NCBI GenBank assembly: GCA_003151935.1
Contig: PLYZ01000044.1
Span: 1 to 64,000 of the forward strand
Reading direction: 5' to 3'
From: Candidatus Dormiibacterota bacterium
GTDB taxonomy: Bacteria; Chloroflexota; Dormibacteria; Dormibacterales; Dormibacteraceae
DNA: 64,000 bases
Below the pieces are notes generated by a model, which saw nothing but the letters and a program-made list of their open reading frames with translations, made no database searches and was not told where the DNA came from. Position 1 is the first letter of the stretch, and every line of letters begins with the position of its first letter. Position numbers and translations under genes: made by a program. Positions 36,695-46,515 of the stretch are shown here, piece by piece.

Positions 36695-38182
36695 TTAGAC
36701 CTGGATCGCCAGCCGGCCGATCGGCTCGAGCAGGTTGTCCTCCTCGTACTGGAGATGCGCCAGCAGGGCGTCGCTGAGATGCTCGACCGCGGACTGGGCG
36801 CCGTCCAGCTGCTCCTCGTCTTCGACCGTCGCGACAAGAGCGGCGTCGACCGCGGCAAGCACCTTCGCGATGCCCTCGTGCTCGTGCTGCAGACGTTCGA
36901 TGACCGGCGCGAGCGACTGATCGGCGGCCTTGAGGTCAGGGAACAGCGACTGATCTTCGATGGCGTGGTGCACGCTGACGACCCTGCAGTACGCCGCGCA
37001 AAAAGCTCCCAGCGTCCAGTAGTTCTGACGCATCGTCATCGTGTTGAGATAGGAGCGCGCCTGGACCGCGCTCGACCGGCCCGCGCGAACCTCATCGATC
37101 ACCTCACGCAGCCTCGCCAGCTCCTGCCTCAGGTGCTGATGGATGGCGAGCAGCATCTCCTGGCCGGCTCGACCCACGGCGGGACTCCCCTCTTCCTCAC
37201 CGACCAGTCGCTGAGCCTCCCGCGCGGCTACGGAAGCAGCCTCACCCGTGCCATCCGCCGGCGCTTGATGGCTGGTGGCGGTGGCAGGACGGCCTTGCCT
37301 TTCGCTCGCGACCGCCTCTCGAACCGCGGGCGCGACCTCATCTGCCCACCGTCTCAGGTCGCCATCCGAACCAGGCGTCACGGCCAGGTTGAAAGCGCTG
37401 ATGCCATGTTCGAGCGCCAGCGCGGCGAGCTGCTCGACCCAGACGCGAGAAGGGCCCTGCAGGAACCCCGAGCCGGAGGTGGCGAAAGAGCCGCTGACGT
37501 TGAACCCGCGGCGGATGTCGGATGGTTTCCTGCCCGCCGCCTCGGCCGCTGCGTCGATGGTCCGGTTCATCTGGCCGAGCTCGCCGGGAGACGCGTAGCC
37601 CAGCGACGGGATCCATCCGTCGGCCGCGCGCCCGGTGAGCTCCAGCATCCGCCGCTTGTAGGCGCCGAGCCAGATGGCGATCCGGTGCGGTGGCACCGGG
37701 CCCGGTTGGGCGCCGGTCAACGAGTAGTAATTCCCCTGGAAATGGACCGGCGGTCCAGGTTCCAGCAAGGCGCGAATCACTGCGATGGCCTCCTCGAGGG
37801 CGTCCACCAGCTCCCCCCTCGTCCGGCGTGGTCCGCCCATGGAGGCGATCGGGGCGAGGAAGTAGCCGGCCCCCAGCCCGAGCTCGACGCGCCCGGCGCT
37901 CAGGATGTCGAGGGCGGCAGCGCTCCGGGCGAGCACTGCGGGCGGGCGCAGCGGAATATTCGCCACGTTGGGGAACAGCCGGATGTGTTGTGTTTTTCCG
38001 GCTACATAAGACAGGAGAGTCCAGGCGTCGAGGAAGGTGGCCTGGTACGGGTGGTCCTGGAAGCCGACGATGTCGAGCCCCAGGTCGTCGGCCAGCTCCG
38101 CCGTGGCCAGCACCGCCTGGTGGTCGCGGGCGCTTGGCGGCACAGCAATTCCAAAGAGAAGGCCGTGCTGGTAGTCAGGCAT
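36695..38182 (-). CDS. LLM-class (F420/flavin) oxidoreductase fused to hemerythrin-like domain
   Basis: N-terminal LLM (ELADDLGLDIVGFQDHPYQ, GRVELGLGAGYF) and C-terminal HHE-like region (VHHAIEDQSLFPDLK..., HEHEGIAKVLAAVD, HLQYEEDNLLEPIG). Confidence 0.82.
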   Translation of the reverse strand: MPDYQHGLLFGIAVPPSARDHQAVLATAELADDLGLDIVGFQDHPYQATFLDAWTLLSYVAGKTQHIRLFPNVANIPLRPPAVLARSAAALDILSAGRVELGLGAGYFLAPIASMGGPRRTRGELVDALEEAIAVIRALLEPGPPVHFQGNYYSLTGAQPGPVPPHRIAIWLGAYKRRMLELTGRAADGWIPSLGYASPGELGQMNRTIDAAAEAAGRKPSDIRRGFNVSGSFATSGSGFLQGPSRVWVEQLAALALEHGISAFNLAVTPGSDGDLRRWADEVAPAVREAVASERQGRPATATSHQAPADGTGEAASVAAREAQRLVGEEEGSPAVGRAGQEMLLAIHQHLRQELARLREVIDEVRAGRSSAVQARSYLNTMTMRQNYWTLGAFCAAYCRVVSVHHAIEDQSLFPDLKAADQSLAPVIERLQHEHEGIAKVLAAVDAALVATVEDEEQLDGAQSAVEHLSDALLAHLQYEEDNLLEPIGRLAIQV

Positions 38183-38211
38183 TGCCGACCATTCTCACGA
38201 GATCCGCGGAA

Positions 38212-38637
38212 CTACGGCTCGGCCACGACCTCGCCGACTGCTCGACGCACACCCCGAACCACCGCTTCCATCAACTTAGGGTCGAGCCTTCCGACCGGAC
38301 CTCGCGCAAGGAAGTCTCGATCGATGGTTGTGATCTCCTCGCAGAAGATCACGCTGTCGCGGCGCAAGCCGCTCGACCGCGCGGGCACGGTCACACGCGT
38401 GGGGCCGATCTGGCCTGTTGAGAACACGGGTACCACGATCAAATCGTCTCGCATCCTGTTTCGGATATTTTCTGAAACCACCACGGCAGGACGCGGCTGA
38501 TGTGGGTCATCCGGGTGGCCGGGCGTGAACACGTACCAAACGTCTCCACGTCGAGGCTTCAGAGCTGGGGGCGGGCGCCGCTCGCTCAAGGGCGTGAGAG
38601 CCGCCGCTTCGCAGCTGCTCGTCGCAGCGATCGCCAC
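38212..38637 (-). CDS. PemK/MazF-like toxin
   Basis: RRGDVWYVFTPGHPDDPHQPRPAVVVSENIRN...LIVVPVFSTGQIGPTRVTVPARSSGLRRDSVIFCEEITTIDRDFL. Confidence 0.72.
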   Translation of the reverse strand: MAIAATSSCEAAALTPLSERRPPPALKPRRGDVWYVFTPGHPDDPHQPRPAVVVSENIRNRMRDDLIVVPVFSTGQIGPTRVTVPARSSGLRRDSVIFCEEITTIDRDFLARGPVGRLDPKLMEAVVRGVRRAVGEVVAEP

Positions 38638-38854
38638 GCCTTACGTTCTGATGCGATCCCGTCCTCAGGCGCTGCGTACTGCGCTTCCATCGCGACTTCC
38701 TGCTGCTGGGCGTACCAGTGGTGTAGCGCTTGATCGATCACTTTGCAGGATATCTTGTCGCCCGGTCCTGACCTTCTATACGAACGGCTAGGGGCCGAAT
38801 CGACAGGCGAATGGGCTTCGGGCGCCATCTGGCCGGAGCCTAAGATTCGTCCTC

Positions 38855-39769
38855 GTGGCTCCTGGCGCTTTGCGAGTGGCGGTGCTGGGTCCGGGAGGGG
38901 TCGGCGGGCTGCTGGCGGCGCTCCTGACGCGAGCCGGGAGCTCGGTGGTGGTGCTGGCAGGCGACAGCACATCGCGGGTCATTTCCGAACGAGGTCTCCG
39001 CGTCGAGAGCAGGCTCTTCGGAAACTTCGAGGTCAACGTCGAGACTGCTACGCGGCTTCAGAGCGAGGTGGACGTGTGTCTGATCACGGTCAAGGCGACC
39101 CAGCTCGAGCGGGCCCTCGAACGTGTCCCCGCAGACGTCGCCGGCCAGGCCCTAGTGATCCCGTTTCTCAACGGAATCGACCACGTCGACCTTCTGCGGA
39201 CCCGCTTCCGCACGACCGTGGTCCCGGCCACTATCCGAGTCGAGGTCGCGAGGGTCGGGCCCGGCCTCATCCGCCAGACCAGCCCCTTCGCATCGGTTGA
39301 GATCGCAACTTCGGACATGGTTCGGGAGCGGATTGAGCCGCTCGCCGCTCAGCTTCGAACGACCGGCCTCGAGGTCACGCTGCGCGAGGACGAGGTGGCG
39401 ATGCTGTGGGACAAGCTCGCGCTCTTGGGTCCCCTGGCCTTGCTGACCACGCACCAGCGCGGCAACGTCGGCGTCGTGCGGACGATCCGCCGTGACGACG
39501 CCATCGCACTCATCGGGGAGGTGGCCGCAGTCGCGAGAGCGGAGGGAGCCTCAGCGGACCCCGAAGCTGCCCTCCGCCTCCTGGACCTCGCCCCGGAGAC
39601 CATGGAGTCATCGATGCAGCGAGACCAGGCGGCGGGCCAGCCGCTAGAGCTCGACGCCATCGGGGGAGCCGTGCTTCGCCATGCCGCCGCACAGGGCGTG
39701 CCGGTCCCGGTCACCACCCGCCTGGTTGACGAGCTACAAGCGAGGGAGCGGGCGCGGACCGAGCGCTAG
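38855..39769 (+). CDS. Ketopantoate reductase family protein (2-dehydropantoate 2-reductase)
   Basis: VLGPGGVGGLLAALLTRAG NADP motif; KLALLGPLALLTT. Confidence 0.82.
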   Translation: MAPGALRVAVLGPGGVGGLLAALLTRAGSSVVVLAGDSTSRVISERGLRVESRLFGNFEVNVETATRLQSEVDVCLITVKATQLERALERVPADVAGQALVIPFLNGIDHVDLLRTRFRTTVVPATIRVEVARVGPGLIRQTSPFASVEIATSDMVRERIEPLAAQLRTTGLEVTLREDEVAMLWDKLALLGPLALLTTHQRGNVGVVRTIRRDDAIALIGEVAAVARAEGASADPEAALRLLDLAPETMESSMQRDQAAGQPLELDAIGGAVLRHAAAQGVPVPVTTRLVDELQARERARTER

Positions 39770-39790
39770 CGAGCTCGTTCTAGTGTTCGG

Positions 39791-42010
39791 TTAGCGCCAC
39801 CACGGTTTTCGCGCTGCCTCGACGGCGCCGGTCACTGGTTCTTCCAGGTCTTCTTCGAGGCGCGCGAGGTTCTGCACCCACTCGCCGGCCATCACCACCG
39901 CCATCGCGCCCCTCCCCACCTCCGGATCGGTCTGCCAGCGGCGCAGGCAACCGAGCTCTGCCTTACGCAGCGCGGGTAAGGAAACGCGTGACTCAAGTCC
40001 CGCGGCCGGCGCGAGATCCAGGCGGTCCGCGAGGCGAAGGTATGCGCCCAGCAACGCGTGCACCTGCTCTCGCGCCTCGCGCGCACCATCGGCGCAGCTG
40101 CCGGCCTGATAGCCCATGCCGGCGATCACCTCGAGCAGGTCGCCCGCCAGGATCGCGTGGTTGGCCGAGGACAGCAGGAACGCCGCCGTCTCCTCGTCGA
40201 ACGCGCGGTCACCCCGCTCGGTCAGGAACGTGTCGAACGCCGCGTCGGCGCGGTCCCGCGCACGCACCACGACCTTCCGAGCCGAGTCCGCGCCGGCCGT
40301 TTCAAAACCCGCTGCCGCAGGCACGAAACCCAGGACATGATCGAAACCCTGGTCCAAGTAGACAGCGAAGCTTCGATAAACGCTCCCCAAGGCGCGCGCA
40401 AGCTCGCGGCGGGCCCCATGCGGCCAGAGCAGCACACCAACCAGCAAGCTGATGAAGGCGCAGACCATCAGGTCTTCGATGCGGACCAGGCCGACCTGCC
40501 AACCCGCCGGAGAGATCAGGTTGAAAACGATGATCAGGTTGATGGTGAAGGCAGCCTGGCTCAGCATGAAACCGATCGTCGTGGCCGCGTAGGCAGCCAC
40601 GAACACCGAGAGCGGAAATGCGATCCACATCACCGTGGGCTGGTTGCCTGCGACCACCGCGAACAGCCCGCCGAGAACGACACCGATCGCGTTGCCGGCC
40701 ACGGCGAGGACGATCGTGCGGCCCGTGCCAAGCGCATTGCTGCGCAAGACCTGGATCGTTCCCAGCACGACCCAGAAGGCATGTGAGAGATCGAGCGTGC
40801 GCGCTACGAAGACGGCAATAGCCAGTCCGACGGCCACGCGAAGGCTGCCCTGCAGCACGGTCGAAGGCGACTCGAGATACGTTCGGATTGCCCGTAGAAC
40901 ATCTATCGCGGCATCGCCGGCATCGGGTTTCGCGCCCGCGGCGGTTACCGCGTGCCGGCCGAGCGTGAAGGTCACGTACGACACGACGCGGAGCGTGTCA
41001 TCGACGTCGAGTCCATCGAGCACCTGCTCGACTGGACGGCCGGCCCGTAACTGCTCGGCCGCCCATCGGTCCAGGGCAGCGCGATGCTGCAACCGCACGA
41101 CCTCGATGGCGTGAAGGTCCGGTTTGGCGTCACCTTTGAGCACGCCCGCGCTGGAACGCAATGCAGCGACCATGGAGGCGACGAGCTGGTCCCCCTCGGG
41201 CAAGGCGGGACGCATTGTCGCCCGATCTTCGTTGAAGGGGCGCTCGATGATGTCGACGATCCGCTCACACTCGATGAGCAGCTGGACAAAGGCCCGGTCG
41301 CGACGCGCCGGCGCGATTGGACGTTTGGCCATCGCGGCAAATCCCTGTCGAGCCTCCTCCACCGCCTGGCGCGCAATCGCTTTGAGGCGCGTCAAATCGC
41401 CGTCGACCGCACCAGGCCGCATGCCTTCGACGAGATCGGCGACTGCGAGCAACGCTTTCGTCGCCTGCCGGTACATGGTCACGCGCTCGAAGCGCGGCCA
41501 CAGCGCAACCGAGGCCAAGGTGGACACCAACCCTGCCATCGCCCAACCGCCGACGCGCGCCGGAATTACGTCGGGCGAGGCCGGGATCGTGACGGCAATC
41601 ACGAAGGAGAGCAGCATGCCGAGGTTCGCGGCCGCGACGTAGCCGCCGAAGATGCGGCTGAACGTGATCGCGAAACCGACCAGCAACATCACGACCGCCG
41701 GAAGCCAGGCCGAGGTGGAGACGAGCGTTCCGAGCGCCACCAGCGCGGCTCCCACCAGAGTCGCCGTCAGGTAGGCGAGCGCCCGCGCTCGCCGCAGGCC
41801 TCCGAAGTCGGACATCACGAGCAGCGAAAAACAGCCGAACATCACGAAGACCAGGCTTTGCGGTGCGCCCAGAAGCAGGTCGGCGAATGCGAAGGCAAGC
41901 GGGACGACGATGGCGGCGCGGGCGGCGCGCCGGAGGGCCCCGTAGCCAGGATCGCGAGGCGGTTTGACAGCGATGCGCAGGCGCCGGCTGAGTGCTTGCG
42001 GATAGATCAA
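39791..42010 (-). CDS. FUSC-family aromatic acid exporter-like membrane protein
   Basis: Two blocks of TM helices, FUSC-like repeats; 739 aa. Confidence 0.75.
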   Translation of the reverse strand: MIYPQALSRRLRIAVKPPRDPGYGALRRAARAAIVVPLAFAFADLLLGAPQSLVFVMFGCFSLLVMSDFGGLRRARALAYLTATLVGAALVALGTLVSTSAWLPAVVMLLVGFAITFSRIFGGYVAAANLGMLLSFVIAVTIPASPDVIPARVGGWAMAGLVSTLASVALWPRFERVTMYRQATKALLAVADLVEGMRPGAVDGDLTRLKAIARQAVEEARQGFAAMAKRPIAPARRDRAFVQLLIECERIVDIIERPFNEDRATMRPALPEGDQLVASMVAALRSSAGVLKGDAKPDLHAIEVVRLQHRAALDRWAAEQLRAGRPVEQVLDGLDVDDTLRVVSYVTFTLGRHAVTAAGAKPDAGDAAIDVLRAIRTYLESPSTVLQGSLRVAVGLAIAVFVARTLDLSHAFWVVLGTIQVLRSNALGTGRTIVLAVAGNAIGVVLGGLFAVVAGNQPTVMWIAFPLSVFVAAYAATTIGFMLSQAAFTINLIIVFNLISPAGWQVGLVRIEDLMVCAFISLLVGVLLWPHGARRELARALGSVYRSFAVYLDQGFDHVLGFVPAAAGFETAGADSARKVVVRARDRADAAFDTFLTERGDRAFDEETAAFLLSSANHAILAGDLLEVIAGMGYQAGSCADGAREAREQVHALLGAYLRLADRLDLAPAAGLESRVSLPALRKAELGCLRRWQTDPEVGRGAMAVVMAGEWVQNLARLEEDLEEPVTGAVEAARKPWWR

Positions 42011-42026
42011 GAGAGTTGGCCTTTGC

Positions 42027-42947
42027 TCAGCGAGCCCGTTCGATCACGAGGTGCGGATCCCACCGTGCGAGGCTGGCGCCCGCGGCATAGGTGCTCTCGA
42101 AAAACTGGAGGATCGCGCGTTCGGGCGACGCGCTGGTGCGGACGTCCTCGTACGGGAGGGCAAACTCGCCCAGCTCCGTGCTCCAGGCAGCCCCGTGCGG
42201 CTGGATCACCTGCTGCTCGATTCCGTCTGGCTTCGGGTAGGTGTACGAGAAGAAGGCGGGGCGTGGATACCGCTGGTCCCCCGGCCAGAACCCGGCGCAT
42301 ATCTCCTCGGCGTCGGCAGACATGCGCCTGATGATTCCGGCGCCCGGCGGCGGTTCCGCGCCGCGGCCTGAGAATCTCGTGAGCGCGAGGTCGAAGCTGC
42401 CCCAGAAAAAGTGCACCGGCGACGTCCGACCTCGAAATCTGGAACGATGCTCTTTGAGCACGAGGTCGACCTGCGACAGCACGCGCCAGAAACGGTTGGC
42501 CGATTCCGGATCGTACGTCGCGTGCACAGTGTCCTCGGCAAAGGGAACCGGATCGTCGACCTCGGAAGGAATGGGCCGGAACTCAGGGTCGATGCCGAGC
42601 GCGTGCAGGTTTGACATGAAATCGGCATAGAAGTCCGCGACCGAACGTGCGGTCAAGGCCACGCGTTGGGTCTCGCCCCGGACGGTCTGAATGATCACCT
42701 CGTGGACGACGAGGTCGACGTCGATCTGGAAGATCAAGCCCGCGTACTCCATCGGCGTCGTGGTCAGCCCGCGGGCGCTCAGATAAAGCGGCACGTTGGC
42801 CCATTGAGGTTCGAACGGGGTCAGCGCAAGCCGGGCCTTGCCCACGATCTGCAGGTTCATGTGCAGCGTCTCGAGCGTGTCTTTCCAGGCGCTGTAATTC
42901 AGCTCGGGCCACGCATCCATATGGTCTGACCGGCCGGGACCGTTCAT
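42027..42947 (-). CDS. DUF5996 family protein
   Basis: WPELNYSAWKDTLETLHMNLQIVGKARLALTPFEPQWANVPLYLSARGLTT pattern. Confidence 0.75.
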   Translation of the reverse strand: MNGPGRSDHMDAWPELNYSAWKDTLETLHMNLQIVGKARLALTPFEPQWANVPLYLSARGLTTTPMEYAGLIFQIDVDLVVHEVIIQTVRGETQRVALTARSVADFYADFMSNLHALGIDPEFRPIPSEVDDPVPFAEDTVHATYDPESANRFWRVLSQVDLVLKEHRSRFRGRTSPVHFFWGSFDLALTRFSGRGAEPPPGAGIIRRMSADAEEICAGFWPGDQRYPRPAFFSYTYPKPDGIEQQVIQPHGAAWSTELGEFALPYEDVRTSASPERAILQFFESTYAAGASLARWDPHLVIERAR

Positions 42948-42959
42948 CGATCTCAGTCT

Positions 42960-43733
42960 ATGGAAGACCGGAACAAAGGCGGACAAGGCCGAGTTGCGGT
43001 TAGTGAGTTGACAGGAGCCGGAGTGGTCCTGCTGACCACATTCCTTGCCTCGTCGGTCGAAGCGATCGAGATGGTCATCATCGTGCTCGGCGTGGGCGCG
43101 ACACGCGGCTGGCGCTCAGCGTTGATCGGCGCCGCCACCGGCTTCGCTCTCCTGGCCGTGATCGTCGCGATCCTCGGCGCGGCGCTCGCGTCGATTCCGA
43201 TTGGACCACTGCGCGTGGTGGTGGGGGCTTTGCTTCTGCTGTTCGGCCTGCAGTGGTACCGCAAAGGCATCGCGCGCGTGGCGGCGCGAGGCCTGGCCGG
43301 AATGAGCGAACAAGACGTACAGGACAGCGACGTCCCGCTGCACGGCATGGACTGGGTCGCGTTCGTCCTCTCATTCAAGGGAGTGCTGCTCGAGGGCCTT
43401 GAGATCGCGTTGATCGTCGTGTCGTTCGGACTCGCGGCAGGGCAGCTTGGCCTTTCCGTCGTCGGTGCGGCAGCCGCCGTCGTAGTGATCGGCGCTTCCG
43501 GATTTGCCCTGAAAGGCTTCGTCACCCGAATTCCACGAAGCCTGCTGCAGCTGATCGTGGGAACGCTGCTGACATCTTTCGGCACTTTCTGGTCCCTCGA
43601 GGGCCTTGGCGTGAGCTGGCCTCAGAGCGACCTCGACATCGTGGCCCTACTCGTCGTGTACGGCCTCGCCGCGGCCACGTACATCGAACTCGAGCGCCGC
43701 CGAACCCATCGCGCGCGCCTCGAGGTGGCGTAA
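42960..43733 (+). CDS. COG4280-like integral membrane protein
   Basis: FLASSVEAIEMVIIVLGVGATRGWRSAL; multiple TM. Confidence 0.65.
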   Translation: MEDRNKGGQGRVAVSELTGAGVVLLTTFLASSVEAIEMVIIVLGVGATRGWRSALIGAATGFALLAVIVAILGAALASIPIGPLRVVVGALLLLFGLQWYRKGIARVAARGLAGMSEQDVQDSDVPLHGMDWVAFVLSFKGVLLEGLEIALIVVSFGLAAGQLGLSVVGAAAAVVVIGASGFALKGFVTRIPRSLLQLIVGTLLTSFGTFWSLEGLGVSWPQSDLDIVALLVVYGLAAATYIELERRRTHRARLEVA

Positions 43734-43973
43734 GTGCGAATGGTCTTTTCAGGGGCTGTCGGCGTCGGGCGCTTCCTTTACCGGTTCATCGTTGGAGACG
43801 ACTGGACGGTGGCGGTGGTGATGCTGCTCGCGCTGGCGGCAACCGGCGTGCTGGTGGCACATCGGATTTCAGCCTGGTGGCTGGTGCCACCGCTCGCGAT
43901 CGTCACGACCGGCATCAGCCTCCGTCGCTCGGGCCGACAACACGAGGCGGCCGGGCATCGCCTGAGACGCTGA
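43734..43973 (+). CDS. Small hypothetical membrane protein
   Basis: Immediately follows the previous stop; two TM segments. Confidence 0.55.
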   Translation: MRMVFSGAVGVGRFLYRFIVGDDWTVAVVMLLALAATGVLVAHRISAWWLVPPLAIVTTGISLRRSGRQHEAAGHRLRR

Positions 43974-43977
43974 AGGA

Positions 43978-44826
43978 TTAGCGGACAAAGCGCTGGACGA
44001 AGGCCAGAGCCTTTTCCGCGACCTCGCGCCAGCCGCTGTCGATGACCAGCGCGTGCCCGCGGTTCGGAATTTCAACGATCTCCGTCACTCCCTGGTTGCG
44101 CTTCTGCCGCTTGTACGAGGCATTCGCGATGGCCCACGGGACGGTGTTGTCCTTCTGGCCCGAGATGATGAGAAGCGGTCCTCGGGCCGGGTTTTTCGAG
44201 TCGACCTTCGCCTCGGTCCACGGGTTGAGGTTGGCGAATGCCGCCTGGAACAGAGGCGCGCCGGAGGCCGGGACCGCGAAGGTGTCGTAAAGCTCCTTGG
44301 CCTCGTCCTCGCTGACTGCGTTCGCGAAGGCAAAGCGGAACTGCGGGTAGGTGAGGGGGATGGAGCGGTTGCGGTTGGCGGGGTTGCCAATCACGGGCGA
44401 CGCCGCCTTCAGGGCCGAGAGCGGGAGCGGCAGCACGCCCCGGAAGGGCGCTGGGTCGATCGCAACCGATGCGGCTGAAAGGCCACGCCCGGCCGCGATC
44501 TGGGTGAGCAGACCTCCGAAGGAATGCCCGACCACGGCGGGCTTCTTCTTCAGGCGGCCGATCAACTCGGAGAAGTGGTCCGCGACCGGCCCAACTTTCT
44601 TTCGGGCGAAGACCTCGGGGTGCGCCCTCGCCTCGGCCACCGTGTCCGGATCGTCCGGCCATCCGGGCGTCAGCGCTGTGTAACCGGCCTGCTCGAACAG
44701 AGCCGCCCAGCGGTCCCAGCTGTTTGGGAGCAGCCAGAGCCCGTGGATGAACACCACAGGAGTCAGGCCCGATCCATTCGCGCGCTCAACCTCGTTTGCG
44801 GTGGTGCGACCCGTTGTGGCGGCCAT
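43978..44826 (-). CDS. Alpha/beta hydrolase
   Basis: VVFIHGLWLLPNSW, VVGHSFGGLL, GQKDNTVP. Confidence 0.85.
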   Translation of the reverse strand: MAATTGRTTANEVERANGSGLTPVVFIHGLWLLPNSWDRWAALFEQAGYTALTPGWPDDPDTVAEARAHPEVFARKKVGPVADHFSELIGRLKKKPAVVGHSFGGLLTQIAAGRGLSAASVAIDPAPFRGVLPLPLSALKAASPVIGNPANRNRSIPLTYPQFRFAFANAVSEDEAKELYDTFAVPASGAPLFQAAFANLNPWTEAKVDSKNPARGPLLIISGQKDNTVPWAIANASYKRQKRNQGVTEIVEIPNRGHALVIDSGWREVAEKALAFVQRFVR

Positions 44827-44921
44827 TTGCGAACCTCCTGACGCTGATCGGGAGCCTCGATGGTATTCGCATCCGGCCTTCCTCGCCACACCTGGTTTGA
44901 AGGACGAATTACACTCGAACC

Positions 44922-45377
44922 GTGGCCGGCGAAACCTCCCTCAGCTCGCTGCAGGCCGGCTACATCGAGCTGGCCGCGATCGTGCGCGCGCTGCATGGTG
45001 ACTGGACCGCTCCCGCGCCGGGTTACGAGGGTTGGACGTGCCGGGACCTTCTGGCGCACCTCTCGAGCTCGGCCGCATCTCTGCCGGCGGTGGTCAGCTC
45101 CGCGACCGAGCCCAGAGACCCGAACGCACCGCCCTTCGACGCCGATCGCTGGAACGCATCGCAGGTCCGGCGACGGGCCGACAAGCAGGCCCAGGAGCTC
45201 GTCGACGAGTACGACATGGGGACCACGCGCCTGGTGATGGTGCTGTCGGACGCGACGTTGGAAACTCCGGTCACGATCGGTCCCTACGCCGGTGAATCTA
45301 TTGGCCAAACGATGGCGAGGATGCTGGAGCACCAGCGCCACCACGTGTCCGACCTCGAGCAAGCGCTTACCAGCTGA
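44922..45377 (+). CDS. DinB/maleylpyruvate isomerase N-terminal-like protein
   Basis: GWTCRDLLAHLSSSA and C-terminal MLEHQRHHVSDLEQAL. Confidence 0.65.
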   Translation: MAGETSLSSLQAGYIELAAIVRALHGDWTAPAPGYEGWTCRDLLAHLSSSAASLPAVVSSATEPRDPNAPPFDADRWNASQVRRRADKQAQELVDEYDMGTTRLVMVLSDATLETPVTIGPYAGESIGQTMARMLEHQRHHVSDLEQALTS

Positions 45378-45398
45378 AATCGCCCAGGCCGTAGTTCC

Positions 45399-45761
45399 TC
45401 AGGCAGATCTCTTGATTGCGTCGCCGATCGCCTTGGCGGCAGCCGGTGGATCGTCGACTCCGATCACCACCTTGGCGTAGTGCTCGTCGCGCAAATGGAT
45501 CGCGATTGCCTTGTCCGGGTCGTGGACGTCCCAGAACGCCCACTCGCCGTGGTTGATAAATCGTCCCGCGGTGATGACGCCAGGCAGGTTGGTGCCAACC
45601 ACTCGAAGCCCGTGCCAGATGGTTCGCGCCTCGGGTGGGCTCACATCAACCGACGCGACGTGTTCAAGAGGCACTTCGAGCTGGCTCCTGAGGGCGAAGA
45701 ACTGATCAGCGCCACGGATGTGAATGATGAGACTGGTGGGGGTGAACTCTACTTCCGCCAT
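45399..45761 (-). CDS. Hypothetical protein
   Basis: 120 aa, beta-rich, clean ORF. Confidence 0.5.
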   Translation of the reverse strand: MAEVEFTPTSLIIHIRGADQFFALRSQLEVPLEHVASVDVSPPEARTIWHGLRVVGTNLPGVITAGRFINHGEWAFWDVHDPDKAIAIHLRDEHYAKVVIGVDDPPAAAKAIGDAIKRSA

Positions 45762-46011
45762 CGACGCCAGCGTACGTCTATCTGGCCCCCGGAGAGTCGG
45801 TTCGTTCCCCCCGTCAGCACGGGTGTCGCGAGGTCAGGCGCCAGGACGCCCGCACCATGCCCGACGATGAATCTCGCCCCAGAAAGGGAAGGGCCGCGCC
45901 GGAAGTGCCGTCAGGCCATCGGCGCGTCATCTGTCTGCCGGAACATTCTGCGAAGCGTCCCTGCGCAAGGCCATAGTCGAGGTCCGTCCTGGGTGCACGC
46001 TCAGAGGAACC

Positions 46012-46419
46012 TCAAAGCTCGCTGGGAGTCTCGGCGCAGGCCGGACACAGCCCGGTGAACACGAGGTGATGACTCGTGACCTTGAAGCCGGTGCTGTTCT
46101 GAACCCCAGCCGCGGCATCCTCTAAAACGCAGCCCGGAACCTCGGCGACCTGGCCGCAAGAGTCGCAGCGGACGTGCTCGTGGTGGTCGTCCCCCACCTC
46201 GTAATGAGCTTTGCCATCCCCCAGGTCGATCCTCCGGATCGCCCCCTCCCGTTCCATGGCGGACACGGCGCGGAAGACCGTGGAGTAGTCGGCTCCCCCC
46301 AGGGCGACTCGCGCGGCTTCGTGCAGCTCGTCGAGCGACCAGGCGTGTCGAGCTTCCCCTCCGAACAGGCTCTTGACCACGTCGGTGACCGGACTCGGAC
46401 GGGGCATTCTCGAGATCAT
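46012..46419 (-). CDS. zur: Fur-family regulator, probably zinc uptake regulator
   Basis: YSTVFRAVSAMEREGAIRRIDLGDGKAHYEVGDDHHEHVRCDSCGQVAEVPGC; divergent from znuABC; start ATG 46419 or 46407. Confidence 0.8.
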   Translation of the reverse strand: MISRMPRPSPVTDVVKSLFGGEARHAWSLDELHEAARVALGGADYSTVFRAVSAMEREGAIRRIDLGDGKAHYEVGDDHHEHVRCDSCGQVAEVPGCVLEDAAAGVQNSTGFKVTSHHLVFTGLCPACAETPSEL

Positions 46420-46437
46420 ACAGGGACCGCACATTAC

Positions 46438-46458
46438 TTGCCCAACTAAGTTGTGCAA
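46438..46458. promoter_or_regulatory. Candidate Zur box TTGCCCAACTAAGTTGTGCAA
   Basis: 21-bp inverted repeat (9 of 10 arm positions pair) in the divergent zur-znuA intergenic region. Confidence 0.65.
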
Positions 46459-46515
46459 TACTCTTGCGCGACTGGGCCCGCTCCTGAGGCCCAGCGCTGG
46501 GTCAGGAGGTTGTCG

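Noticed and set aside
36755-38500. 581-aa plus-strand ORF
   Set aside because: Antisense to the LLM-hemerythrin gene; no recognisable domains; typical shadow frame.
41084-42331. 415-aa plus-strand ORF
   Set aside because: Antisense to the FUSC-family and DUF5996 genes, Arg/Gln/His-rich shadow translation.
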